A DNA stretch of 36,657 bases from Avimicrobium caecorum (GCA_904394705.1 CAJFNJ010000002.1:1-36657), one strand, 5' to 3'. Counted from the stretch's first letter, positions 1-7,404 are shown. Notes: generated by a model not told the origin, from the sequence alone. Translations and numbers: made by a program.

Positions 1-1
1 G

Positions 2-52
2 CGAGATCAGGAGATTGAGATTTACTACCGCTTTATCGGCAAAATTGATTAA
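2..52 (+). CDS. C-terminus of a large serine recombinase (partial)
   Basis: Only the last 16 codons and a TAA stop are inside the window. The tail EIEIYYRFIGKID closely resembles the C-terminal end of Tn4451/TndX-type large serine recombinases (the DUF4368 region), which excise and integrate mobile elements through a circular intermediate. The gene lies at the extreme edge and immediately precedes a truncated HTH gene, which fits the end of an integrated element. The family call rests on a very short peptide and on recall of the family tail, so it is tentative. Confidence 0.55.
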   Translation, partial: RDQEIEIYYRFIGKID

Positions 53-71
53 CCTGTATCCATATCCTTAA

Positions 72-197
72 CTTTGGGAAACCGGACTGGGCTGTCCGGA
101 CATCTCCCTGCTGGCGCCGCTGGCAGCGGCCCTGGGGGTCAGCACCGAGAGCCTGCTCACAGCGGATCTCACTGAAAATCCCCCGCAAGGAGGAAAT
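72..197 (+). pseudogene. Remnant of an XRE HTH domain, 5' end lost
   Basis: In the same frame as the downstream zinc-domain gene, an open reading starts right after an in-frame stop at 69-71 and reads LWETGLGCPDISLLAPLAAA, then LGVSTESLL. This is the second half of a Cro/C1-type HTH domain (WETG, PDI..L..LA..LGVS, LL). The first helices are missing, and the break lies about 20 bases after the serine recombinase stop. The element end therefore appears to have displaced the 5' half of an HTH-plus-zinc-domain regulator. Confidence 0.7.
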
Positions 198-548
198 ATG
201 AAAAATACCGTATTCTATATCTGTCCGGTGTGCGGGAATCTGATCTTTTCCGCCTCGCCGGCAGGTGTCCAGTGCTGCGGACGCACCCTGGAACCCCAGA
301 AGCCCCGGAAGGCGGAGGAACACCAGCGTCTGCACACCGAACCGGTGGAGGACGAATGGTATATCACCACCGACCACCCCATGACCAAGACTGAACACAT
401 CGCCTTTGCGGCCCTGCTCTCAGGCGGAAGCCTGCGGGTCTGGCGGCAGTACCCCGAATGGGACTTCCAGCTGCGGCTCTCCCGGCGGGAACACGGTCTG
501 CTGGTGTGGTACAGCACCCGGGACGGCCTGCTCTATCAGCTCATCTGA
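198..548 (+). CDS. Desulfoferrodoxin-like zinc-domain protein, C-terminal part of a truncated HTH regulator
   Basis: The 116-residue product carries a CPVCGN motif near residue 11 and a second Cys-Cys pair (CCG, near residue 27), resembling a desulfoferrodoxin N-terminal rubredoxin-like knuckle. The C-terminal part has the pattern DEWYITTDHPMTKTEHIAF and a W/Y-rich tail, familiar from clostridial proteins that fuse an XRE domain to this module. Here the HTH is cut, but the ATG has a perfect internal AGGAGG at 190-195, so the zinc module could still be made on its own. Its function is unknown; a redox or metal-sensing role is inference only. A terminator follows directly. Confidence 0.6.
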   Translation: MKNTVFYICPVCGNLIFSASPAGVQCCGRTLEPQKPRKAEEHQRLHTEPVEDEWYITTDHPMTKTEHIAFAALLSGGSLRVWRQYPEWDFQLRLSRREHGLLVWYSTRDGLLYQLI

Positions 549-563
549 ATTTCCGCGTCAATG

Positions 564-605
564 GAAAAACACCCCCTGTCCTGTGAGGACAGAGGGTGTT
601 TTTTA
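564..605. terminator. Bidirectional intrinsic terminator
   Basis: Arms 568-581 and 587-600 form a 14-bp stem with one mismatch and a 4-5 base loop, flanked by a T run on the right and an A run on the left. It sits between two converging genes (stop 548 and stop 603) and can serve both. Confidence 0.85.
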
Positions 606-845
606 TTGGATCTCCTGCTCCAGTTCCCGGAACAGATCAGAATGGAAAAATTCCTCAATGGTAATGCCCAGGCCATCACAGAGCTTCTTGATGGTGGAAA
701 TCGTAGTGCTGCGATTGCGCCCGCTGACGATATTGTTCACGGTGGACTGGGTGACTCCGCTCATACTGCTCAGACGGTTGATGGAAATATCCCGTTCCCG
801 GCACAGTTCCAGAATCCGCTCTCTGACCGCCTCTCCAATATTCAT
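603..845 (-). CDS. XRE-family HTH transcriptional regulator (80 aa)
   Basis: This small protein is almost entirely one Cro/C1-type HTH domain: ILELCRERDISINRLSS, the recognition region GVTQSTVNNIVSGRN, then STIKKLCDGLGITIEEFF. Proteins of this type bind palindromic operators as dimers and are often autoregulated. The ATG whose first base is at 845 is chosen because GAGGTGG lies at the right distance; an in-frame GTG two codons further upstream lacks spacing. A long dyad at 899-931 lies in its upstream region and is a plausible operator. No partner gene is obvious. Confidence 0.85.
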   Translation of the reverse strand: MNIGEAVRERILELCRERDISINRLSSMSGVTQSTVNNIVSGRNRSTTISTIKKLCDGLGITIEEFFHSDLFRELEQEIQ

Positions 846-898
846 GGGCACCACCTCACTTCATATGAAAATGATACCCATTTGCCCTTGAAAAATTT

Positions 899-931
899 AA
901 CCCTTTTGAGTTAAAATAACTCAGAAGGGTT
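899..931. promoter_or_regulatory. 15-bp-arm inverted repeat upstream of the XRE gene
   Basis: Arms 899-913 and 917-931 are complementary apart from one mismatch, with a 3-base AAA centre. The repeat is AT-rich and lies 54-86 bases upstream of the XRE start at 845. It may be an operator for this or another regulator, or an RNA hairpin. No U-tract of terminator quality follows on the + strand. Confidence 0.5.
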
Positions 932-985
932 GATGAACCCGCTGTGATCTGCCCTGCGGCGGCGCTGTCATTTCCGCACGGAACA

Positions 986-1012
986 AAATACCCTGCCCCA
1001 TTCGGGCAGGGT
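986..1012 (-). terminator. Intrinsic terminator of the 1052-1357 regulator
   Basis: Perfect 9-bp arms (990-998 and 1004-1012) enclose a 5-base loop. On the minus strand the stem is followed by TATTTTGTT. It lies about 40 bases past the stop of the leftward XRE gene. Confidence 0.75.
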
Positions 1013-1051
1013 GGTTTATTTATCCTGTTCCACTCAGAGGGTTCGCTTCTC

Positions 1052-1357
1052 TCAGAAAGTGTCCATCAGATCCAGCAGCGCCTGTTTCTGCGCATCGTTC
1101 AGCCGGGACCAACGGCGGAGCAGTTCCTGCTCCCTGGGGGACAGCACCGCTGTTTTCTCGTCCTCCGCCAGCAGCTGGGACAGCGTGATGCCCAGCGCCC
1201 CGCAGACCTTCTCCAGCGATGGCAGGGAAGGCATCATCTTCCTGCGGTACCAGGAGGAAATGGTGGACTGGGGCAGGCCGGAACGTTCTGCCAGCTGGTA
1301 TTCGGTCCAGCCCCGGCTTTCCCGGTACCGGGTGATCTCTGCCAGGATATCTTTCAT
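1052..1357 (-). CDS. XRE-family HTH transcriptional regulator (101 aa)
   Basis: An N-terminal Cro/C1 HTH domain (residues about 4-60) shows RYRESRGWTEYQLAERSGL, PQSTISSWYRR and SLEKVCGALGITLSQLL. A short acidic/helical C-terminal tail, ending LLRRWSRLNDAQKQALLDLM, is common in small clostridial XRE proteins and may mediate dimerisation. It is transcribed divergently from the SLOG-like gene at 1475, and a 10-bp-arm palindrome lies between them. The likely job is repression of itself and possibly of the divergent gene; that is inference. Confidence 0.88.
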   Translation of the reverse strand: MKDILAEITRYRESRGWTEYQLAERSGLPQSTISSWYRRKMMPSLPSLEKVCGALGITLSQLLAEDEKTAVLSPREQELLRRWSRLNDAQKQALLDLMDTF

Positions 1358-1424
1358 TCCTCTCTGCCCCCTTACTTGTCTGCTGCGTTTATTATACTTG
1401 GAAAGATCGTTGCGCTTTAATGAT

Positions 1425-1451
1425 TTTTATCGTATTATTTTTACGATAAAA
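1425..1451. promoter_or_regulatory. Palindromic operator between divergent genes
   Basis: Perfect 10-bp arms, 1425-1434 (core TTTATCGTA) and 1442-1451 (core TACGATAAA), are separated by 7 bases. The site lies in the 117-bp gap between the XRE gene (start 1357, leftward) and the SLOG-like gene (start 1475, rightward). Its AT-rich context would overlap promoters for both. It is likely the XRE binding site. Confidence 0.65.
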
Positions 1452-1474
1452 TAAAGTAAAAAGAGGGATTGTTT

Positions 1475-1960
1475 ATGCCAAACAGCCGCTGTTTTCTCAT
1501 TGGGCACAGGGACACCTCCAGCGATATCCTGCCATCGCTGACCGCCGAGATCGAGCGTCATATCCGGGAACAGAGCATAACAGAGTTTGTGGTGGGGCAG
1601 TACGGCAGATTCGACCGGCTGGCTGCCCATGCCCTGTACCGCTGCAAAACCGAATATCCCGGCCTGACCCTCACCCTGCTGTGCGCCTATCACCCGGCAG
1701 AACGGGCTGTGATCCTGCCCCGGGGATTTGATGGGTTCTGGTACCCGGCAGGATTGGAACAGGTACCCAGGCGGTTCGCCATCCAGCGGGCCAACCGGCT
1801 GGCTGTAGAACAGTCGGAGTATCTGATCGCCGGGCTGCGCCACCCCGGCAGCTGTACCGCTTCCCTGGTGCGCTATGCCCTGGGACGGCAGCGCCAGGGC
1901 AAGCTCACCGTTACCCTGCTCCCTCTGCCGGATGGAAGCCCCTGCCCTCTTCCCCGTTGA
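1475..1960 (+). CDS. SLOG/DUF1273-like Rossmann-fold protein (161 aa)
   Basis: The protein starts with a beta strand and glycine turn (CFLIGHRDTSS), continues with a helix, then TEFVVGQYGRFDRLAAHAL and a strand TLLCAYHP. This is the pattern of SLOG-superfamily (YpsA/DprA-like) Rossmann proteins, which bind nucleotides or nucleotide-derived ligands. PRRFAIQRANRLAVEQSEYL followed by ASLVRYAL matches small clostridial proteins of this type. The ATG at 1475 follows AGAGGG at suitable spacing. The function is unknown; the shared operator region suggests control by the divergent XRE repressor. Confidence 0.6.
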   Translation: MPNSRCFLIGHRDTSSDILPSLTAEIERHIREQSITEFVVGQYGRFDRLAAHALYRCKTEYPGLTLTLLCAYHPAERAVILPRGFDGFWYPAGLEQVPRRFAIQRANRLAVEQSEYLIAGLRHPGSCTASLVRYALGRQRQGKLTVTLLPLPDGSPCPLPR

Positions 1961-1990
1961 CTCCGGTGCCGCTTCTGCCCTGTGTTTCCC

Positions 1991-2019
1991 TTGCCACTCT
2001 CCCGGGAGTATGCTACAAT
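1991..2019 (+). promoter_or_regulatory. Sigma-A-type promoter of the lysR gene
   Basis: TTGCCA (1991-1996), a 17-bp spacer and TACAAT (2014-2019) lie 39 bases upstream of the lysR start, which also has AAGGAGG. Confidence 0.7.
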
Positions 2020-2057
2020 AATCCCCATGTACATCACCCGTCCCAAGGAGGCTTTCC

Positions 2058-3011
2058 ATGACCCTGCAGCAGCTGCGTTACATCATCGAGATCGCCCAGT
2101 CCGGCTCCATCAGCCTGGCTGCCCAGCGGCTCTTCATCACCCAGCCCAGCCTTTCCAAATCGGTTGCCGATCTGGAAAAGGAGATGGGCATCACCATCTT
2201 TTACCGGGGCAGCCGGGGCGTCATGCTCTCCCCGGACGGGGTCAAATTCCTGGCCTATGCCCGGCAGGTGGTGGAACAGGCCGATCTGCTGGAACAGCAG
2301 TATAAATTCGGCACCCCGGTGCGCCGGGTCTTTGCCCTGTCTGCCCAGCACTACGCAGTGGTTGCCAGCGCCTTCATCGATCTGGTCCGGGAATACCGGG
2401 AGGATCAGTATGAGTTCACCCTCCGGGAAAGCCGCACCTATGACATCATCGAAGATGTCCGCACCCAGCGCAGTGAGCTGGGCATCCTCTTCCTGAGCCA
2501 CTTCAACCGGGAAGTGCTGCTGCGCATCATCCGGGACGCGGAACTGGAATTTGTCCCGCTCTTCACCGCCCGTCCGCATATCTTTGTCAGCACCGACCAC
2601 CCCCTGGCCCGCCGCTCCTCGGTGACCCTGGACGAGCTGCGCAGCTATCCCCGGCTGGTCTATGAACAGGGCCTGCACAACTCCTTCTACTTCTCGGAGG
2701 AGCCCCATTCCACCGCCGAAAGCCCCAAGAACATCGTGGTCACCGACCGTGCCACCCTCTTTAACCTGCTGGTGGGACTGGGCGCTTATACCATCAGTTC
2801 CGGCATCATCCACCAGGACGCCAGCGGGTCCCGGATCACTTCGGTGCCCCTGGAAAGCGACGAAATCATGCAGATCGGCTACCTCCACCCCAAGGATCAG
2901 CCCCTGAGCCGTCTGGGTCAGCGGTATCTGGAATTCCTCCAGCCCTACCTCCGGCAGAAGCCGCCGTCTGTATCCGATGCCGGCACAGAACCCGATCCCC
3001 TGTGCCTGTAA
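2058..3011 (+). CDS. LysR-family transcriptional regulator
   Basis: At 317 residues it has the usual LTTR length. The winged HTH occupies residues 1-60 (MTLQQLRYIIEIAQSGSISL, then AAQRLFITQPSLSKSVADLE). The effector-binding domain (about 90-295) includes LGILFLSHFN and PLARRSSVTLDELRSYPRLV. Start chosen on AAGGAGG seven bases upstream. It is followed 134 bp later, on the same strand, by a MetE-like enzyme, and an LTTR-like inverted repeat lies in that gap. It probably senses a sulfur or methionine-related metabolite and activates the downstream gene; the ligand is not deducible. Confidence 0.9.
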   Translation: MTLQQLRYIIEIAQSGSISLAAQRLFITQPSLSKSVADLEKEMGITIFYRGSRGVMLSPDGVKFLAYARQVVEQADLLEQQYKFGTPVRRVFALSAQHYAVVASAFIDLVREYREDQYEFTLRESRTYDIIEDVRTQRSELGILFLSHFNREVLLRIIRDAELEFVPLFTARPHIFVSTDHPLARRSSVTLDELRSYPRLVYEQGLHNSFYFSEEPHSTAESPKNIVVTDRATLFNLLVGLGAYTISSGIIHQDASGSRITSVPLESDEIMQIGYLHPKDQPLSRLGQRYLEFLQPYLRQKPPSVSDAGTEPDPLCL

Positions 3012-3020
3012 TACAGAGCG

Positions 3021-3039
3021 CCATAGTTTTTGGCTATGG
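3021..3039. promoter_or_regulatory. LTTR-type inverted repeat upstream of the MetE-like gene
   Basis: CCATAG (3021-3026) and CTATGG (3034-3039) are perfect 6-bp arms separated by 7 bases, giving the ATAG-N7-CTAT form typical of LysR recognition sites. It lies about 45 bp upstream of the -10 of the next gene, the usual place for an LTTR activation site. Confidence 0.6.
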
Positions 3040-3060
3040 TTATCAATCGTTTATCAGTAT

Positions 3061-3089
3061 TAGCATATAGCCTCCAGTTGTGGTATGAT
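3061..3089 (+). promoter_or_regulatory. Putative activator-dependent promoter of the MetE-like gene
   Basis: TATGAT at 3084-3089 is a good -10, but the hexamer 17 bp upstream (TAGCAT, 3061-3066) is a poor -35. A weak -35 fits dependence on the LysR activator encoded upstream. Confidence 0.45.
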
Positions 3090-3145
3090 AGGCCCATCGG
3101 TTCAAACAATCCGTTGTATCATACCATCCGAAGGGGGATTTCTAT

Positions 3146-4270
3146 ATGTCTTTTACCGAGAGAACCAAAGCACCGTTCCGTCTGGATGTAGTCGGCAGCT
3201 TCCTGCGTCCCGACGCCATCAAGGAAGCCCGTGCCGCCTATGCGGACGGCGCCATTTCCGCTGAGCAGCTAAAGGCTGTGGAGGACCGCTGCATCACCGA
3301 GCTGGTGGAAAAGGAACTGGCAGCCGGTCTGCGCTGCGTCACCGATGGTGAGTTCCGCCGCAGCTACTGGCATCTGGACTTCATGTGGGGCTTTGAGGGT
3401 GTGGAACACATCGTCGGCGAGCATGGCTACTTCTTCCACGATGAGGAAACCCGTGCCGACACCGGACGCATCGTTGCCCCCATCCGGTTCAATGGTCACC
3501 CCTTCCTGGAGCACTTCAAGTTCCTGCGGGATCTGGTAGGCGACCGTGCCATCCCCCGTCAGACCATTCCGGCTCCGGCCCAGTTCTACAATGAGATGCT
3601 CCGCGGCACCAACTGCGACAGCCTGGATGCTGTCTATCCCACCCGGGAAGCCTTCCGGGAGGATCTGATCAAGGCCTATTCCGACTTTATCCACGCCCTG
3701 TATGAGGCCGGCTGCCGCAGCCTGCAGCTGGACGACTGCACCTGGGGCATGCTCTGTGATACCGAGCGCCGCAAGGCACTCTACGGCGGTCAGACCGACG
3801 CTGATGCTGTGGCCCAGCTCTATGTAGACCTCAACAACGCTGTTATTGACTGTGTTCCCCGGGGCATGGTGGTGAATACCCACATCTGCCGCGGCAACTA
3901 TCACTCCACCTGGGCTTCCAGCGGCGGTTACGCGCCGGTGAGCAAGATCCTGTTCGGTCAGGAGCGGGTGGACGGCTACTACCTGGAATTCGATGATGAG
4001 CGTTCCGGCGGTTTTGAACCCCTGGCGGATGTCACCGGCGACAAGATCGTGGTACTGGGTCTCATCACCTCCAAGCGCCCCCAGCTGGAGGACAAGGAGC
4101 ACATCAAGGAGCGCATTCTGGAAGCCTCCAAGTATGTGCCGCTGGACCGTCTCTGCCTGTCGCCCCAGTGCGGTTTTGCCTCCACTGAGGAGGGCAACAA
4201 GCTCACTGAGGAGGATCAGTGGAAGAAGCTGGCTCTGATCCGTGAGATCGCCGAAGAAGTCTGGGGCTGA
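3146..4270 (+). CDS. MetE-like cobalamin-independent methionine synthase family protein (YxjG/YxjH type)
   Basis: At 374 residues it equals the catalytic half of MetE and lacks the N-terminal duplicated domain. It begins FRLDVVGSFLRP and shows VTDGEFRR and LDFMWGFEGVEHI, typical of Bacillus YxjG/YxjH. The zinc quartet of MetE can be placed: His246 and Cys248 in THICRGNY, Glu281 in YLEFDDE and Cys342 in LSPQCGFAS. Such enzymes transfer a methyl group to homocysteine or a related thiol; the donor for this group is not settled. AAGGGGG precedes the ATG. Its position behind a LysR gene and an LTTR box suggests regulated sulfur amino acid metabolism. Confidence 0.85.
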   Translation: MSFTERTKAPFRLDVVGSFLRPDAIKEARAAYADGAISAEQLKAVEDRCITELVEKELAAGLRCVTDGEFRRSYWHLDFMWGFEGVEHIVGEHGYFFHDEETRADTGRIVAPIRFNGHPFLEHFKFLRDLVGDRAIPRQTIPAPAQFYNEMLRGTNCDSLDAVYPTREAFREDLIKAYSDFIHALYEAGCRSLQLDDCTWGMLCDTERRKALYGGQTDADAVAQLYVDLNNAVIDCVPRGMVVNTHICRGNYHSTWASSGGYAPVSKILFGQERVDGYYLEFDDERSGGFEPLADVTGDKIVVLGLITSKRPQLEDKEHIKERILEASKYVPLDRLCLSPQCGFASTEEGNKLTEEDQWKKLALIREIAEEVWG

Positions 4271-4317
4271 GATCCCTTTCTCTCCTGAATGGAAATCCTC
4301 CGGTTTTCCCCGGAAAT

Positions 4318-4357
4318 AACAAAAGACCCGGAAGCGGCTGCTTCCGGGCCTTTTTTA
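4318..4357. terminator. Intrinsic terminator after the MetE-like gene
   Basis: A perfect 9-bp GC-rich stem (4327-4335 with 4340-4348) and a GGCT loop are followed by TTTTTT at 4351-4356. An A run on the left lets it also end the converging leftward gene that stops at 4367. Confidence 0.9.
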
Positions 4358-4366
4358 TGCGGTTTT

Positions 4367-4861
4367 TCAGTCCTCCACGATTTTGGAGAGTTTGGCGAGC
4401 TGTACCATGAACCAGACCTTCATGGCAACCCCTGTCAGCAGGCAGAGCACCCCCAGAATGCCCGAGCCGAATGCCATGGTCATCACATAGCCCACAGCGC
4501 TCACCACGCCCAGAATGGAGATGGGCCTGATGCTCAGCTCTGCTTCGGGGAAGCGTTCGTCCAGGATACCGGCTACCAGCAGGTAGAGCCATACCTCCAG
4601 AATGACAAAGAGCACGCCGATCCCCACCGCAAACATGCCTTCGGGGCGCAGCAGCACCGATACCATCTCGGTGACAAACAGCACCCAGGCGATCATGGCA
4701 GGGGTGGAGAGGGATTCGCCGCCGCGGCGTCCCAGTCCGGTGACACCCAGCGCGAAGAACAGGCTGCCCAGCCAGTCGGGGAGCAGATCCACGCCGCCGA
4801 TGTTGATAAAGAAGGCGGTAAAGAGGGCACCCAGTCCCAGCAAGAGGAGGATGCGTTTCAT
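4367..4861 (-). CDS. Small polytopic membrane protein of unknown function
   Basis: The 164-residue sequence is strongly hydrophobic with about five membrane segments (residues roughly 2-22, 25-42, 55-73, 77-97 and 112-150), separated by short charged loops such as GRRGGES and DERFPEAEL. I do not recognise a named family. AAAGGAG lies about 10 bases upstream of the ATG. The gene follows the permease at 4884-5999 after 22 bp and is almost certainly co-transcribed with it, so a role beside that transporter is possible but unproven. Confidence 0.7.
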   Translation of the reverse strand: MKRILLLLGLGALFTAFFINIGGVDLLPDWLGSLFFALGVTGLGRRGGESLSTPAMIAWVLFVTEMVSVLLRPEGMFAVGIGVLFVILEVWLYLLVAGILDERFPEAELSIRPISILGVVSAVGYVMTMAFGSGILGVLCLLTGVAMKVWFMVQLAKLSKIVED

Positions 4862-4883
4862 AGAGCAGTGCTCCTTTCTGCCG

Positions 4884-5999
4884 TCAGGCCATTACAAAGT
4901 GGTAGAACACCAGCAGCACTGCCAGGAACAGCAGGTTCACTGCGGTGAAGAAGCCCAGGTACTTTCCTTTTTTCTCGGGGAAGGAGAGGGCGATATACTT
5001 ATAGGAGATGAGGCTTGCCATCGAAGCGATCAGGGTACCCAGACCGCCCAGGTTGGTACCGATGAGCAGTGCCCGGGCATTGTCGGTGAAGCCGGAGAGC
5101 AGCAGTGCCGCCGGTACATTGCTGATGACCTGGCTCACCAGGGCGGCAGCATAGACCTCCCGGCCTGCCAGCAGCGAGGCAAACAGCTCCCGGAAAGCGG
5201 GAATGCGTCCCACATTGCCGATGAAGATGAAGAATCCCGCAAAGGTGAGCAGCAGGCCATAGTCCACCCGGGCAAAGAGCCGGTGGTCAATGAGCAGAAT
5301 AGCTGCCATCACCATGGGCACCAGCAGCAGCACCGGGATCAGCTTGGCGACTGCCGCAAGGCTGAGCAGGAACAGTCCCAGATAGCACAGCAGCCGTCCC
5401 CGGGCAGGCGGGAGCTGTCCGGCGGTGGAGGGGATCTCGGGCAGGGGTGCCGAGCGGCGCATCAGCAGCGCCCCGGTGAGCAGCACCAGCGAGAGCCCCG
5501 CAAAGGGCAGTACCGCCCCGAAGAACTCGCCCAGCGGCACGCCGTAATGGGAGTAGAGATAGAGGTTCTGGGGGTTGCCCACCGGCGTTGCCATACTGCC
5601 CAGGTTGGCAGCCACCGTCTGGAACACCACCACCGGCACAATGCGGTCGGTGAGCCCTGCCATGCCGAGCACCGCTCCGGCAAAGGGCACAAAGGTGATG
5701 AGCGCCACATCATTGGTGATGAGCATGGCGGTGAAAAAGCAGAGCAGCACCAGCACCAGTTCCAGCTGACGGGCAGTGCGGGTGCGTCCGAGAATGCCCT
5801 CGCCCAGCCGCTGGAAGAAGCCGATGTCCTGAAGTCCTGCCATCACCAGCATCAGGCAGAAGAGCAGTCCCAGGGTGTGGAAGTCCACATAGCCCAGCCA
5901 TTCCCGGTCCGGCGGCACCAGAAATGCCGAAACCAATGCCAGTCCCCAGGCTGCCAGCAGCACCGGGTCCCCCTTGAGTCGTTTCAAAAACAGTTGCAC
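4884..5999 (-). CDS. SLC13/ArsB-like ion transporter superfamily permease
   Basis: The product (371 residues) has 10 or more hydrophobic segments. The motif FTAMLITNDVALITFVPFA followed by VFQTVAANLGSMATPVGNPQ (about residues 90-150) is characteristic of the ion transporter (ArsB/NhaD/CitM/SLC13) superfamily, where the NxxS/TP loop lines the substrate site. A second NDV-like repeat, QVISNVPAALLLSGF and GTNLGGLGT, is near the C-terminus. Substrates in the family include arsenite, citrate, dicarboxylates and Na+/H+, and cannot be assigned here. The GTG at 5999 is preferred over an upstream TTG because GAAGGG lies 7-8 bases before it. Confidence 0.8.
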   Translation of the reverse strand: MQLFLKRLKGDPVLLAAWGLALVSAFLVPPDREWLGYVDFHTLGLLFCLMLVMAGLQDIGFFQRLGEGILGRTRTARQLELVLVLLCFFTAMLITNDVALITFVPFAGAVLGMAGLTDRIVPVVVFQTVAANLGSMATPVGNPQNLYLYSHYGVPLGEFFGAVLPFAGLSLVLLTGALLMRRSAPLPEIPSTAGQLPPARGRLLCYLGLFLLSLAAVAKLIPVLLLVPMVMAAILLIDHRLFARVDYGLLLTFAGFFIFIGNVGRIPAFRELFASLLAGREVYAAALVSQVISNVPAALLLSGFTDNARALLIGTNLGGLGTLIASMASLISYKYIALSFPEKKGKYLGFFTAVNLLFLAVLLVFYHFVMA

Positions 6000-6050
6000 A
6001 GGCAATCCCTTCGATCCATTCCGTTAAACGGGTAATTTTTCAGCTCTCCA

Positions 6051-6079
6051 ATTTTAGCACGCTCCCCCGGGGATTGCAA
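6051..6079 (-). promoter_or_regulatory. Promoter of the permease operon
   Basis: Reading leftward, TTGCAA (6074-6079), a 17-bp spacer and TAAAAT (6051-6056) preceded by TGC form an extended -10 promoter 52 bases before the GTG start. Confidence 0.65.
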
Positions 6080-6243
6080 GATTCCAGCCCCGGAAATCCT
6101 CTGCCGGAACCGGAAGCGGACATTTTTCCACACGCCGGCCCCGCATCTGTGGAAAACTGCCCCGGAGGAAAGCTCTCCCTTTATAAAAGGAAGCCGCCTC
6201 CCAAGCGTGCCCGCCCGGAAAGACGCCCGCCCGGACCTGCGCC

Positions 6244-7140
6244 CTATGAAAACAGGCTTGCCTGACCCGACAGACCGCCGAAGTCGTACCCCCGCCGGGA
6301 TACGGCGATGATGGCCTCCATTTCACTGAGCAGCCCCAGACGGCTGCACTCCTCCCGCACCCAGGCATAGAGCTTTGCCGCCCCCGGCACAGTGCAGCGG
6401 TACCGGGCGCCGTACCGCTTCTCATACTTCTCCCGCAGGCCGGGGAACTCCCGGTCCAGTGCCTGATAGAAATACTCCCGCTGTCCCTCCCGCATGGTCA
6501 GGCCGGGCCAGCAGTAACAGAACCGTCCTCCGGCCTCCGCAGTCTGCCGGAGCAGCCGGGAGAGGTTCTCCCGGTTGTCGGTGAGGCCGGGCAGCACCGG
6601 CATGAGCAGCAGCCCGGTGAACACCCCCGCCTTTGCCAGCTGCTCCATGGCGGCAAACCGCCGCTCCGGAGAGGGTGCCCCGGGCTCCAGACGGGCCGCC
6701 AGAGCCGGGTCCGCTGTGGTGATGGAGAACTTCACCAGTGCCGGCATCTGTGCGGCAATCTCCGAGAGCACATCGGCGTCCCGGCTCACCAGGTCGCTTT
6801 TGGTATCCACTGCCACACCGAATCCATAGGCCGAGAGCAGCTCCAGGGCATGACGGGTGAGCCCGAGCTTTCGCTCCAGCGGGTTATAGGGGTCGCTCAT
6901 GGCGCCGGTAGCCACCACGCCCCGCTGTACCTTCCGGCGCAGGTCGTCCCGGACAATGGTCAGGGCATTTTCCTTGACGGCGATGTGATCGAAGTCGGGG
7001 TTGTGATAACAGCTGCTGCGGCTGTCGCAGTAGATGCAGCCATGGGTACAGCCCCGGTAGAGATTCATATTATAATCGGTGCCGAACCACCACCGGCTCC
7101 GGGTACGGGTGACAATGGTCTTGGCGGGAATGGTCTGCAT
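6244..7140 (-). CDS. SPL-family radical SAM protein
   Basis: This 298-residue protein has the radical SAM signature C31-x3-C35-x2-C38 (RGCTHGCIYCDSR), which binds a [4Fe-4S] cluster and S-adenosylmethionine. Downstream motifs (VATGAMSDPYNPLERK, FSITTADPALAARLEPGAPS, LMPVLPGLTD) match the family related to spore photoproduct lyase (often annotated Rv2578c/SplB-like). The true lyase has a different C-terminal cysteine, so a DNA repair role should not be assumed. The ATG at 7140 is chosen on AAGGAGG 9 bases upstream; the frame stays open beyond it but the extension has no such signal. It stands alone between a transporter operon and rplM. Confidence 0.85.
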   Translation of the reverse strand: MQTIPAKTIVTRTRSRWWFGTDYNMNLYRGCTHGCIYCDSRSSCYHNPDFDHIAVKENALTIVRDDLRRKVQRGVVATGAMSDPYNPLERKLGLTRHALELLSAYGFGVAVDTKSDLVSRDADVLSEIAAQMPALVKFSITTADPALAARLEPGAPSPERRFAAMEQLAKAGVFTGLLLMPVLPGLTDNRENLSRLLRQTAEAGGRFCYCWPGLTMREGQREYFYQALDREFPGLREKYEKRYGARYRCTVPGAAKLYAWVREECSRLGLLSEMEAIIAVSRRGYDFGGLSGQASLFS

Positions 7141-7369
7141 GGGCGCACCTCCTTCTGCCTCTGATGATACCCTCTTTCCCGGCAGCTGTAAAGCGCATCC
7201 GCCTGTTTTTTCCAGAACCGGGGATTTTGGCTTGGGAACCGGGTTTTCCGGCCCTGGGCAAAGCGCACAAAAATTAAAATGGCATCGGAGCATTCGGGAG
7301 GAAAACAGGTGAAAATCGAAGAAAAACGGAGTTCGCTCCATCCAGCATAAAAATTCCTTCAAAAAGGTG

Positions 7370-7398
7370 TTGACTTTTCCCGGGGGCACCGATATAAT
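7370..7398 (+). promoter_or_regulatory. Strong promoter of rplM-rpsI
   Basis: TTGACT (7370-7375), 17 bp, TATAAT (7393-7398). It is close to the consensus, as expected for ribosomal protein genes, and leaves a 5' UTR of about 105 nt. Confidence 0.85.
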
Positions 7399-7404
7399 AG
7401 GACT

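Noticed and set aside
3021..3039. CCATAG/CTATGG repeat as a terminator of lysR
   Set aside because: The stem is short and AT-rich with no T run; an LTTR site fits better.
4602..6035. 477-codon rightward frame opposite the permease
   Set aside because: Gln/His-rich shadow composition; the leftward membrane protein reading is coherent.
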